From assembly GCA_015227615.1 (NCBI GenBank), contig JAALGZ010000031.1, positions 124,001 through 188,000 of the forward strand: 64,000 nt of DNA, written 5' to 3'. The stretch is from Labyrinthula sp. Ha. Its lineage: Eukaryota > Sar > Bigyra > Labyrinthulida > Labyrinthulaceae. Made by a program: the position numbers and the translations under genes. How positions within the stretch are numbered: position 1 is the first letter of the stretch; the number at the start of each line of letters is the position of its first letter. The notes beneath the pieces were generated by a model. The model was not told the DNA's origin, searched no databases, and worked only from the letters and a program-made list of their open reading frames with translations. Below, one piece after another: positions 1 to 10,445 of this stretch.

Positions 1-489
1 CTGGTGCATGATGATGAATTATTCAAGACAAAAGTACTCCCTAATTTCTTCCGTGGAACAAATAATGTAAATTCCTTCATTAGGCAACTACATTTTTATT
101 CATTTACAAAAACTCACTTTAAAAGAGAAAATGGAAAAGTTTCCTGGAGGTTTTCACACACTAATTTTATTCGTGACAAACCACATCTCATGCAACTAAT
201 TACACGACAAAAAGTTCGACCAGTTAAGAGTTATGTATCTAGAGAAGAGTTTGAAATCTTGAAAGATTTGGTGACAAAGCAAAGTGAAGAAATTATTACT
301 CTCAGAAATGAAATACGAATATTGCGACAAGGCACAAGCGTGGTTCCTCCACCTAGGCGAGTGAATAATTTTAACATTCTACGGAATGAACAAGGTGATA
401 CTTCGAATAATAACTCAACATGTTCTGCAAACTGGCCTGACGTTGATCTTAAAGAACTGGAGTATTTTCGTCCAAAGAGTAGTAGCTAG
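1..489 (+). CDS. Heat shock factor-type transcription factor, 3' part
   Basis: This is the C-terminal part of an HSF-family DNA-binding protein; the 5' end lies outside the window and the frame is open from base 1. The first 65 or so residues match the second half of the HSF winged-helix domain: an LPNFF turn, then NSFIRQLHFYSF, which is the recognition helix (family form SFVRQLNxYGF), then the wing and a W-R-F-S-H-x-x-F-I-R segment. A leucine/isoleucine heptad stretch from about residue 78 to 110 fits the HR-A/B trimerisation coil. A short Asn/Ser-rich tail of about 50 residues follows, with no obvious activation domain. HSFs bind inverted nGAAn repeats in the nucleus and activate stress genes. 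Family assignment is secure; the target genes are unknown. Confidence 0.9.
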   Translation: MVHDDELFKTKVLPNFFRGTNNVNSFIRQLHFYSFTKTHFKRENGKVSWRFSHTNFIRDKPHLMQLITRQKVRPVKSYVSREEFEILKDLVTKQSEEIITLRNEIRILRQGTSVVPPPRRVNNFNILRNEQGDTSNNNSTCSANWPDVDLKELEYFRPKSSS

Positions 490-602
490 TTTTGTTATGT
501 ACTATGGCTATACGGCCCGTCTGTGTATGTTATTTTATTGGTTGTGTCGGTTTATGTTGACCAATGACATTGTAAGCGTATTTAACCGTTATATTACGTG
601 GA

Positions 603-1292
603 ATGAACAACTCCGCAGCGTGGAGTTTTGGAGGGAACAAAGAGTGGTCCAACTCAAGGATATCTGAACTAAGTCCAGGGGAAAAAGTTAAAGCATATAT
701 AAGAAATAAACAAGGTTTTTTATCAGAAGAAGCAAAAGCTTTATTTTCTCAGGTTTTTCAACAACAAAAAGATATTCTTAATATCCTTCAACACATCGAC
801 AGAAACCAGAGAGAAATTAAGTCTGAAGTCCTCAAGAGCACGGAAAAGTTGAGGAGGATGGAGTATTAGGTGTGTTAATTATTTATTTCTAGTTCTGTCC
901 TAACACACCTGATCAGGCAAACTAGAAGAGAAGAAGAAGAGGGTTTAGGGAGAGGCTCTATTAGAGTTAAGAAAGAAAGACCTTGCCCAACGTTAAAACG
1001 CTATACGAAGATTCAACTAAACGAAGCAACTCCAACAAAACGTGTGACAAGTATTCGAGAATGTCAAGAAATTTTTTCAATTGCAGATACGATAAGCTTG
1101 AAAGCAGAGCAAGAAATATTCTCGATCCCTGACACAGAGAGTATTGAAGAAGAACCGCGCACGTTTGAGTGGGATTCAAGGGAAATGGTGCTTCCTTCAC
1201 AGAAACAGATTCTGATGAACGCAGAACTCTTAAAGAAAGAGTTAAGAATGGCAAGAAAGAGGCGTTCAACCCACTGTTGTGAAGAAAGTTAA
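603..1292 (+). CDS. Unknown basic/coiled-coil protein, two exons
   Basis: I do not recognise this protein. The frame runs from ATG 603 to 862 and continues in 893-1292 after a 30-nt GT-AG intron (863-892), giving 219 residues. Reading through the intron would stop after 88 residues, whereas splicing opens the frame to a TAA at 1292. The N-terminal third is Gln/Lys/Leu-rich and probably helical (around residues 25-85). The C-terminal part is Arg/Glu-rich and contains two copies of a short motif, QEIFSIADT and QEIFSIPDT, about 17 residues apart. It lies 113 bp downstream of the HSF gene on the same strand, and its stop is 30 bp from the stop of the convergent TIM22 gene. Splicing is inferred from sequence only. 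No signal peptide or membrane segment is visible. Confidence 0.7.
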
Positions 1293-1322
1293 TCTCATTG
1301 GTTTATTATCTAACTGTTTTAT

Positions 1323-1904
1323 TCAGTGACCCATAATGGACTCAATTGCAGCTGAAAAGGCTGCAAACCCAACACATCCAAAGCACATGCCTGCCGGACC
1401 TTGGTTAGCAGCAAGTATAGCGCCTGTGACACATCCTCCAACAACACCATTCTTTACGTCGTGCTTGGCCCGATATTTTTCTACAACACACTCTATACCT
1501 GAAAAAACTGCTGTGACAAGGGCAAAATTTTTTCCCCATCGACGACTTTTTCTTCCCGTTGAACGCAGAGATTCCATAAAAAGATGCTTCATAGGTATTT
1601 TCGGAGGATCAGGAACCCCAGGCATACTCATTGGCGGTGCAAGGGAGTTGTAACTCCCTAGTAAAAGACCCATTCCAGCGCCCATAGCCCCACCCATGGC
1701 ACAAGACATAGCCGCTTTTGCTACACAAGCTTCTGAAAATCGGAAAGGATCGATAAGCGGGTTTGCATAAATCAAGGCCAAGGGCGGAGTATATGGCATG
1801 CCCATAACTGTAAATGGAGATTTAATGTGATCAGAGGATCTGAACCCTGGTTGTTCACTTCCCAGGGTTAGACTTGTATTCTCATTATCTGAACTTGTTT
1901 CCAT
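1323..1904 (-). CDS. TIM22: Mitochondrial inner-membrane translocase subunit TIM22
   Basis: This is a Tim17/Tim22/Tim23-family protein of 193 residues and is best matched to Tim22, the channel subunit that inserts carrier proteins into the mitochondrial inner membrane. Its four hydrophobic, glycine-rich segments are typical: SCAMGGAMGAGMGLLLG early, then a conserved IECVVEKYRAKHD loop, then VVGGCVTGAILAANQGP and CFGCVGFAAFSAAIE. The loop and the last helix are the Tim22 signature rather than that of Tim17 or Tim23. I chose the ATG at 1904 (METSS), which gives a normal-length N-terminus; an upstream in-frame ATG at 1952 would add 16 residues. It implies a mitochondrion with a carrier import pathway. 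It is convergent with the unknown gene to its left, with a 30-bp gap. Confidence 0.9.
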   Translation of the reverse strand: METSSDNENTSLTLGSEQPGFRSSDHIKSPFTVMGMPYTPPLALIYANPLIDPFRFSEACVAKAAMSCAMGGAMGAGMGLLLGSYNSLAPPMSMPGVPDPPKIPMKHLFMESLRSTGRKSRRWGKNFALVTAVFSGIECVVEKYRAKHDVKNGVVGGCVTGAILAANQGPAGMCFGCVGFAAFSAAIESIMGH

Positions 1905-4900
1905 TGATGTATGATTATTGAAGATACTGAACAGCAAATTACAGTAATGCAATATTCAACAAATTGTACTGTGAATACCTGGATAGGCGGGATTGGTTTA
2001 TTAAAGGCAAGGCCGTCAGAGGGCATCTTTTCTGATTAATTGAACCCCCCCCCAAATATACTGAAACGAAAAAATATAAATAACACTAAGCTAAAATAAT
2101 AAGTTAGATCCCCACTAAGAGCCTCTATTTTCACAAGAGGAGGAAAGAAGTGTGAGGAAAAAATGGATCTTATACAAAGAATGTTTACGAGATTCATTAT
2201 TTCAAGTTCTCTGAAGTATTGTTTACAAACAATTATTACGGGAAATAGCATCATCTCGCTGATTTTAAGAGAAAAATCGTACAGAAGCTGTGATATTAAG
2301 GAAAATAGTTTCAAGAAAATGTAGTCTAGTTTGAGCATGTCCGAGTATTCTTAATCTGGGTTAGAAACTAACTATTGCCTGAAAGTTGGAGTTGAATTTT
2401 TCTAAGTAAAGTCACCAAATCAGGAATAAAATAAAATAAACAAGATCTTTAGATAAAAAACTTTTTTCTGGATAAAAAGAAGATAACCTAAATATTTAGG
2501 AACTCCGCTTTAGCATTGACAACAGTTTTTGGTGTTGAATAAATTTAATGAACAAAAACCTCATCTTATACCCCATATACGGATAAAGAATTGTTCCATT
2601 ATAATGGCGTCTATGGTCATAGTTGTATTAAGAATATAAGTCTATCGCTTACTCAATATTTTCTTCGTCTTGAGCTTGCGCTAGTACTGCTTCTCAGTTG
2701 AGAATTGATTGTCTTTTATTCTTTGCAGAAATCCCCTTTTCAATTATCTCGTGTGCCAGAAAGTATGAATTCAGGTAGAATTTTTTTAATTTATCTTCAC
2801 ACATAGCTTCAAAATCTTTTAAAATCTGTCTGTTTGGGTTCTCCATATGAATTATGTAAGAATAAGAAACATCCTGCTGGAACCCTAGCATTAAGTTTCT
2901 TTCCTCCCATTATTTCCACTTTGTGTAACTTCATTTCTGATGTTACTACTTTTTTGTTATATCGCGGCAAGTACGTTCAGCTAATTACGTCGACTGAAAT
3001 GTTACAGACCAGTCTGTAAAAAACCGATCTTTGGTTTAGGCAGTATATTTTCAGTAGTCTATTTGGTATTGAGCCACGTAGAAAGATGTAGGGGAACCTT
3101 AATAATGATCGTGCAGTAGAATAAGAAATTCAAATGTAAAAACAGTTAAATTTACTGATGCGAAAATATTCGGCGTTAAATAAACATATCTAGACTGTTG
3201 ACTTATGGAAAAGCTCTAATACGGAACCTTTACTGTAACCTATAAACAGGTTTTGATCAAAACGAAAAGAAAATTGTGTATTAATCTGGTTCTTCTGAGC
3301 TGTACATGAACTATTCACTTTGTAATAAGCTTTAAGTCAGGCAGCTGCAATTCTTAAAATTCTTGACCAGTTTAGCTTTTTCATGTAGAATCGTAACCCG
3401 TACTTTGCTTTACCTCGTTAGGTTCTTTTAGTAACTTTGGGTGTTCATAAGTGTTTTTATATCTATAAGGGACTTTAAGGTTATATTTCATAAGAAAACT
3501 TATATTCAATATTCTGAAAATTTTTCACTTACTTTGACATCGTTCAACGGATGGCAGTGATAGTTAATGCTTTCAAAACTAAATCCAATAAATGGCTTCA
3601 GTATATGTATATAGTACCATATTTCTAATTTAAGTTGTATATCTTGTACTTTGAGAACCTGTTTTTCTACTTACTAGATGTTCTTATCAAAAGCAAACGC
3701 TATAATAATATCCGTCACACCTTCCATTCTTCATATATCGGTTTGGAATAAACTTAACAGTGTTAATGGATAGTTTGTGCAATTTATTTATGTTGTATGA
3801 TTTCTTGTAGATTGTCTCATTTATACAATTTTTGTTGAGATTTCGTTTCTTTTAACTTGTGCTCAAGGTTAGTAACCTCGATCTAGAATTTTATTTGGGA
3901 TGATTATCCGGCTATATCGTCGTTTCAATTGCTGTTATTGTATTTTCTGTCCTATTAAACCCATGTTCTTACCCTGGCCTCATTACATGCTCCTTGTCAA
4001 AATCCTTTTTTTTTCTCCATATTGGTATGGTGTACTTTGTATTGAACTTGCAACTTTGGAAATTTTGATTATTTTTTGTTTTTTTCCTTGAACCCCAGGG
4101 ACTAGTGCTGCCCGTTCTAAATATAAAAATATTGGGTTTCGAGGTGTCGAGTAGTTCATGAAGAAAATAAACAAGGAATTAAACTTCTCTTGTTGTCACT
4201 TTACCACAAAGCTATTTATTAATTTTAAAGGAATAAGTAATACTATATATTTGATTTTCCGCTATTTTCTAAGTATGCATCCACAGGGCCACCTAAAGGT
4301 GTTTCACCATATATGTAACTCAATTTTTTCACTGAGACTCTAGCAACATTCACCCATCACCTTGTGAGATTACGTGGTTTTTTTCTGCATCGTATAGTTG
4401 ATACCAAAACTACTGACGTACACTGAGTTCAGTTAAACACTCTGTCTCCGGAAGGATGTCACCCACTGAATTCAATTTGGATTATTACCTGGGCTATGGT
4501 TTTCTATCTAATCCACAGGAGTTTGGTTTCTTGTTCCCTAACATTTGAGCCGAGTTGTATCTAACAATTTTCCTTGCATTATTAAAGACCATGATCTCCG
4601 GAAGAAACTTCATCTAACCTATCTAAAAGCAGAAACCAGTAATTCTAAACTCCTGTTACTTTATGAGTTCAAGTGCAAATAAAAAAATCTATGATTGGTA
4701 GCTACTTAGTTAGCAACTAGATAAGCAGGAATCGTAGCAGTATCAACAACAATTTTCAGTAATTAATGATAAATACAGAGGTAGAAATATCTGATAACTA
4801 CATCAACCCTGAATTGAAATCAGCAATATATTTCTCAAATGAAGCATAAGGAAAATCATTCTACCAGAGAGAGTTTCAGCAGTCAAATCCATAATTGTGA

Positions 4901-7753
4901 CCAAAGAGCTTACATTTTTTCTCAATTCCAAGAGGTACTTAACGTCTATACCAAAACAATTACCATGTTTCGCTATCTCGTGAGTTTTCCTGAATTCTAA
5001 CTATTCATTCTGATCTAAGTTTTGTTGGTGTTCAAGTTCTTTCCTGATTTGGAGACTGGTAGCAATTTGTCAGCGAATCGCCAATATCCTATTTATTCCT
5101 TATTACACTAATCTCTGTTTGGGAACGGAGTCTCTTAACTCAAGTGAATTCCTTTCAAGTTTTATTAATTCTTAAAATATGGTTAGGCAGAACTTAAGAT
5201 GATAAACCATCGTGAGCATTCAACCTAGACAAGAAGAATCTGTAGGTAAACCCCGTTACCGAATTCAATATTTAAACCAGAAATCGCTAATTTCTAATAT
5301 ATGAAAGAAAACATCCATTTCTATCTAGAGATTATAGAGTTTAGTGGGTGTCGAGTACTACTCTCAAAGGAGTAGTATCCAAATCAACATGAATTGTACA
5401 TAATAGTGACAAATCATCGCCTATGCTAGATAGATTTATCATATATGTGTAAGCTTTAGCCTTTGTTTTTTCTAAGAAGACTTTATTAGTTCACAAATTA
5501 TTATATCTGCACATATTGTACCGCTCATGCTGGACACACGCATGTTATGGACACAATCGGTAAGCAAAAGCTTAAGATTAACATAAAGTCGTAATTACTC
5601 AAGCCGAAATAGATTTCACGTTAAAAAAAACTGAAAAGTCTTACCTCTATCTCATTTGAAACTCCCGAAACACTTAAAAGTGGTGTCTACTTATCGGGGG
5701 CTATGTGGCATCTTTTAAGGATCTTTTTCGTATATCCATAACCACAATAAATCTCAAGAATACAATCGTTCGTGAAGAAGCTTGTCTGAGCTTATGTTGC
5801 TTACGCAGAAAACAGTCAAAATATATATAGCTATAGCACCTGGACAGGATGCCAGATCAAAATTTGAGTACATGTGCAAGTTCTAAGATATGTATGTAAC
5901 TACCCAGCCTTTAACCAATGATCATTTTTAACACTTTGTGCTGCTTAGCAACTTAATGCTGGAGCTTATTTTCACTTTATTGGCAAATTTATTTACTCTT
6001 AATTTAGCATTTATTGTTTATTCGAGAGCAGCTTACTCTAATGGAACCTTATATTACTTATCAAGAGAGCACGTTATGTTTAAACGGGAAGTTCATCAAA
6101 AGTAAAATTAAGATACTCGAATTCAGTAGCATTCAAGTTATTCTTCCAACTCCCATTGCGAGTCCGAGAAAGGAAACTCTTTTTAGATAAACTGCCTATT
6201 GTTGAACCATGTTTTGAATTTCATATCTGTTGAAAGAAAACAATTAAGTGTTGATAGGCGGAACAAAAAGAAAAATCTGGTTAATAGTTTAAGTCAACCC
6301 TTTTTATTTAAAAACTACTACATTAACTACACTGTTTTTTTAATTACTTTCGTCAATAACTTCTGTCTTCCCCTTTCTAGAAGGATTTAATCGCGTTGTA
6401 TCTGAAAAACAAGTTTTGTATGTCTGGACATTATTTCCACAACTTCTGGGCTAAGGTATCTATACCAGATAATTTTCAACATAATAGAACTAATTGCCTA
6501 CGTAAAATAAATTAGAGCTTTTCTATTCAAACAGTGGATCTGTTCTATTGATTCCTCTGTCAAGAGTATTCTTGATTCAGAAACCGTCGTAGTAACTCAA
6601 AACTACCCTTGTCTAGAGCCTCTATTCCATATCATCCATGATCTAGTTTCGTCAATTCTAATTTGCCTTTTTATCTGAAGATTTTACGAGGAATGACGAT
6701 ACGAAATTAAATTAAAAGGTAAGTACCGCTGTTCTGCTGAAAAAATGAGATAACTTTCTGTTGTGTTTTTCTTCTCAACTCATTAAACTTTACTTTACTT
6801 CCTATCTGAATTCAAATCCGATCAAGATTAACTGTGAACTGAAAAATAAGTTCTTTGAATGAGGAAGAATAGCAAGAAAATAACATGATAAAGGCTATGA
6901 TACAACCGGTAGGTATGTTGTGCGAGCAGAAACCTTAAGACTAGTTGTTTGCTACTTCTTGGAGTTCTTGCTTATCTTAGCTTAGTAATTGCTAAGATGG
7001 TTTATCATTCGAGGCACTGATATTGATACTAAAGCTAAAGAAAGACGCAGCTGAATATACATGGTGTTAAGACAGCTGTTTTTCTGCATATATAACATTT
7101 TCCGTGTTAGAAAATTAAAAAAGTCAGCACTTTGCATGTATTTAACTTGAGTAGAAGGTTCTAATAGTGAAAAAACAGTTTTCCACAAATAAAAAACATA
7201 AACTTATATGTCATAGAAGGAGCTATACAGTAATCCATTCTTTGTGTGCTTAGCCTCAATTTATTCTCATAATCTGAATCCATGTATTTTGCTTCAAGAA
7301 TCTTTCAAAACTCGACTTTCTCGAAATTAAAGTCAGATCAGTTTCTCGGGTTTGAAAACTTCACGAGGCAACAATTATAACGGTTATATCCCAGGTAATA
7401 AACGGTAACAACTCTTAAATGATTCTTCTTACCATTCAGTACAATTCAATGGTAACGCACCATTGCTCTAATCTGAAAAACTTTTTTTGAAGTGAGTTAT
7501 CAGAGATAGTTAAAATGTTACGCTATCACATTCCTGTAATATCTTAGTTATTAACATAAAAAAATTTTACTCACAGACACTCAGATAGAACTCTCCGTGT
7601 AGTCAGTCCGGGCACGAAATTCATGTACCGATAATATCCGAAGTAAAAAATATTTTCCGAAAAATTGACTTATCTTTTTTAACACGGAATTAGAAACAAA
7701 AACAACTTGAAAAGCAAAAGAAAACCACAAATATCTAAAAATAAAAAGAAATT
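1905..7753. other. Gene-free gap, probably decayed Ty3/gypsy DNA
   Basis: Almost 6 kb lie between TIM22 and the first PIN-like gene, with no intact gene, no tRNA-like structure and no tandem repeat that I can see. Frames are short on both strands. Two stretches near 4.48-4.53 and 4.89-5.0 kb on the plus strand resemble Ty3/gypsy polymerase segments and are listed separately. The rest, 1905-3900 and 6200-7753, shows nothing I can identify. Confidence 0.6.
3900..6200 (+). mobile_element. Possible Ty3/gypsy fossil, RT connection and RNase H traces
   Basis: This looks like an old, heavily broken LTR element of the Ty3/gypsy family on the plus strand, with many breaks. A single-frame stretch at about 4480-4530 resembles the YLG-containing connection after the reverse transcriptase palm. 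A second stretch at about 4890-5010 resembles the RNase H end with its VYT-x-x-x-x-x-x-F pattern. Their order and about 400-bp spacing fit the family. No LTRs are visible, the ends are guesses, and the resemblance is weak. Confidence 0.35.
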
Positions 7754-9044
7754 ATGACTTCTTTTATAGTATCCACCTTAGTTACAACTATTAAAGCTAT
7801 TGTATCAGGTATTTCTTTCTCTGAACTTTCCATCAATAGTGTTGGTTGTATATTTTGTGGGCTATTTACTAGTATACCTCAAAATCGTCGGAAAAGAATC
7901 AACTGCAACAATATCAAAACTTTCAAACTATGTATTTATACCTGCCTTAACTTTTACATCTCTTGGATATGGACTTGATCTAGAAGTCTTAAAACATAGC
8001 TACCATCTAGTACTCTCTTCTTTAGTACTTTCAGCATACTATGCAATATTTGCAAGATATTGTCTTGTATTTCTGGCAAAGCCAACTAAAAGATTTGAAA
8101 GAATGTTTGTATTTGGACAATTTGCAGTCAGTTTTGTTGCTATTCCACTTGCACTAAATTCTTCCTTTTGCTCATTGATCGAATTTGAGAAACCTGTTTT
8201 TTTTCAAACAGAAGAAGAATTAAAAAGTAATGCAACATTTTTTTTTACTAAAGAAGAATGTATATCTACAGGGGAATTATACTTATTTATGTACAGTTCT
8301 TTTACTGGTTTTTTCTTCTTTACTTTTGGTTGGAACTACATCGCAGCTTTAAAAGCTCCACCACCAAAAACAGAAAATGAAAAATCTTTAGAAGAAGGAA
8401 TTGCAAAACCTGAGAAAAAACAATCTACAACTACCTCTGTAGAGCCTTTAAAACTAAAGGAAAAACTAAAATCATTCAGCCAAAGATTTCTTGAAGTTGT
8501 AATTTATAGACCTGTGAACTCATCAAAAATAGTTGCAATATTCTTAGCTCTGATTCCTCCTTTCAAAAAAACTTTTTTTGAAGAAGATGGCTTTCTTGAA
8601 CCCATTAGTGCAGGGATTCGTATTCTTTCAACAGGTACTTCTCCTATGCTTAATCTTTTAATTGCAATAACACTTGGTATAAAAATAACATCTCTTGAAA
8701 GCTGGAAGGCTGTTCTTGGTAACGAAGAAAAACTTGGTGTTTCAAAAAGAACTATTTTACTTGCAGCTATAAGTAGAATGATTATTGTTCCTGGTGTAAG
8801 TTTTGCATGGTTTTATTTTGTTGTAGAGGCTGTTTATCCTGAGGATAAGTTGATGAAGTTGATTGCTTTCGTTGAGCTTTTTGTACCAAGTGCAAATGTT
8901 GGAATTATGATAGCTCAAATTGAAGGACAACCTGATAATGCAGAAACTTATTCTGTAATTGTATTATTACAATTTCTCATTGGTAGTATTAGTATGACTG
9001 GGTATAGTTTTCTTGCTATCTATTTACTTGATATAAAAGTATAA
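7754..9044 (+). CDS. PIN/PILS-like auxin efflux carrier family transporter (copy 1)
   Basis: This is a membrane transport protein of the auxin efflux carrier family (Pfam Mem_trans). Exon 1 is 7754-7808 and exon 2 is 7840-9044, separated by a 31-nt GT-AG intron (7809-7839), giving 419 residues. The splice is supported by alignment: only the joined frame matches the N-terminus of the neighbouring paralogue (LVTTIKAIVSVLVVYFVGY against LLTTFKAMVTVFVIYFAGF). There are about ten hydrophobic helices, five before and five after a charged Lys/Glu-rich cytosolic loop (around residues 195-230), and a conserved NYVFIPALTF segment. Family members export small organic acids at the plasma membrane or ER. 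The true substrate is unknown, and auxin should not be assumed. The gene is tail to tail with copy 2, with a 99-bp gap. Confidence 0.88.
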
Positions 9045-9143
9045 AACAATTGAATATATTTGTTTTTCTTTTGAAGCGTTATTACTGCAAAAAAGGCTGT
9101 TTTTTAGAATATTATCAAAATTAAAAACACATCTTTTATTTAT
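9045..9143. terminator. Shared 3' region between convergent PIN-like genes
   Basis: Only 99 bp of A/T-rich DNA separate the two stop codons. Both transcripts must end here or overlap. No canonical AATAAA can be assigned to either gene with confidence. Confidence 0.35.
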
Positions 9144-10445
9144 CTATATTTCTAAATCGAGTAGATATATAACCAAAAAGCTATAAAAAGTGATAGAAAA
9201 TATTCCAATTATATACTGCAGCAACATACTTGCTGCTAAAGTTTCTGCATTATCCCTTTGTTCAATAATTTGTGCCAAAACAACGGTCATATTTGCTGTA
9301 GGAACAAATAATTCTAACAAAGCAACAAGTTTCATTAACTTATCTTCTGGAAATATTGCATTAACAACAAAATAAAACCAAGCAAAAGTTATTCCTGGAA
9401 TTATCACCATTCTTCCAAAAGCAAATAGTAAAACAGTACGTGTTGAAACACCTAGAGTTTCAACACCTCCCAAAAGTGCTCTCCAATTAGGTAAAGACAA
9501 GAGTTTCAAAGAAAGAGTGCAGGCGATGATTACATTGATCAAAGGTGTTGCTGCTGTTCCAATCACAGCTATTCCAGCAGAAAAAGATTGAAGAACTCCA
9601 TTTGGCGCAAAAAGAAGAGTTCGAAGAGGATCTATTAAACCAACTAAAATAGCTGCAAGTTGAGAGAAATTCAGTGGTCTATAGATGAAGATCTCCAAAA
9701 ACATGTTCCAACACTTCTTTGCAAATTCAATACCAGTTGCTTTTTCTTCAGGAGACTCACTAGTTTGAGGTTGTTCTTTTATTTCTTGTGGAGAAGTTTT
9801 ATTTCCTTCTTCTGCTTTTTCTACTTCTGCAGCAGCATTTGTAGATTCTGAAGTAGAAACAGATTCAACTTCATCAGGAGAATGTAACACATATTGCCAT
9901 CCGGCACTGAAGGTTAAAAGAGATACTAGAGCAGAAAACATGAAAATATATAAATCCCCAGTTTCAATACATTCACTTTCTGTAAAAAATATTGTCTCCA
10001 CAGAATTCTTTTCTTCTTCACTCATGAAAAACGTTGGTTTTTCAATCTTTACTTGAGAACATATAGAAGAAACCAAAACTAAAGGAAGCGCAACATAGTT
10101 TACTATAGATTGTCCAAGTATAAACCACCGTTCAAACCTTTTGGTGCAGTTTGCTAATGGGATTAGAACCAGCTTGGCAATCACAAAGTAGTAGATCGTA
10201 AGGGCGAGACCAGAGACTGTCAAAATATACGCATATTTAAGGACTTCTAAACTTAGCATACTTCCAAGTCTTACGAAAAGAAGAGATGGTACGAAAAGAT
10301 AGTTAGAAGCCTGTGAGAAAATAGAAACTCCTTCACGATCTATTTTTTTCAGTTTTACGAGCATGAAACCAGCAAAGTAGATGACAAAGACTGTCACCAT
10401 AGCCTTGAAAGTTGTTAATAGCGTTTCTCCCACAACTGAAGACAT
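9144..10445 (-). CDS. PIN/PILS-like auxin efflux carrier family transporter (copy 2)
   Basis: This is a second member of the same family, 433 residues long and clearly paralogous to copy 1. Shared blocks include SNYxFxPxLxF near the N-terminus, FFxTExEC(I)xTGxLYxFM in the middle and PGxxFAWFYFVVxAxxPEDKLMKL near the C-terminus. The start at 10445 (MSSVVG) aligns with the start of copy 1; an in-frame ATG at 10481 would add 12 residues. No intron is present where copy 1 has one, so the intron was gained or lost after the duplication. The central loop is longer and acidic (Glu/Ser/Thr-rich, around residues 205-250) and is the most diverged part. The tail-to-tail arrangement suggests an inverted local duplication. 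Substrate and membrane location are unknown. Confidence 0.9.
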   Translation of the reverse strand: MSSVVGETLLTTFKAMVTVFVIYFAGFMLVKLKKIDREGVSIFSQASNYLFVPSLLFVRLGSMLSLEVLKYAYILTVSGLALTIYYFVIAKLVLIPLANCTKRFERWFILGQSIVNYVALPLVLVSSICSQVKIEKPTFFMSEEEKNSVETIFFTESECIETGDLYIFMFSALVSLLTFSAGWQYVLHSPDEVESVSTSESTNAAAEVEKAEEGNKTSPQEIKEQPQTSESPEEKATGIEFAKKCWNMFLEIFIYRPLNFSQLAAILVGLIDPLRTLLFAPNGVLQSFSAGIAVIGTAATPLINVIIACTLSLKLLSLPNWRALLGGVETLGVSTRTVLLFAFGRMVIIPGITFAWFYFVVNAIFPEDKLMKLVALLELFVPTANMTVVLAQIIEQRDNAETLAASMLLQYIIGIFSITFYSFLVIYLLDLEI

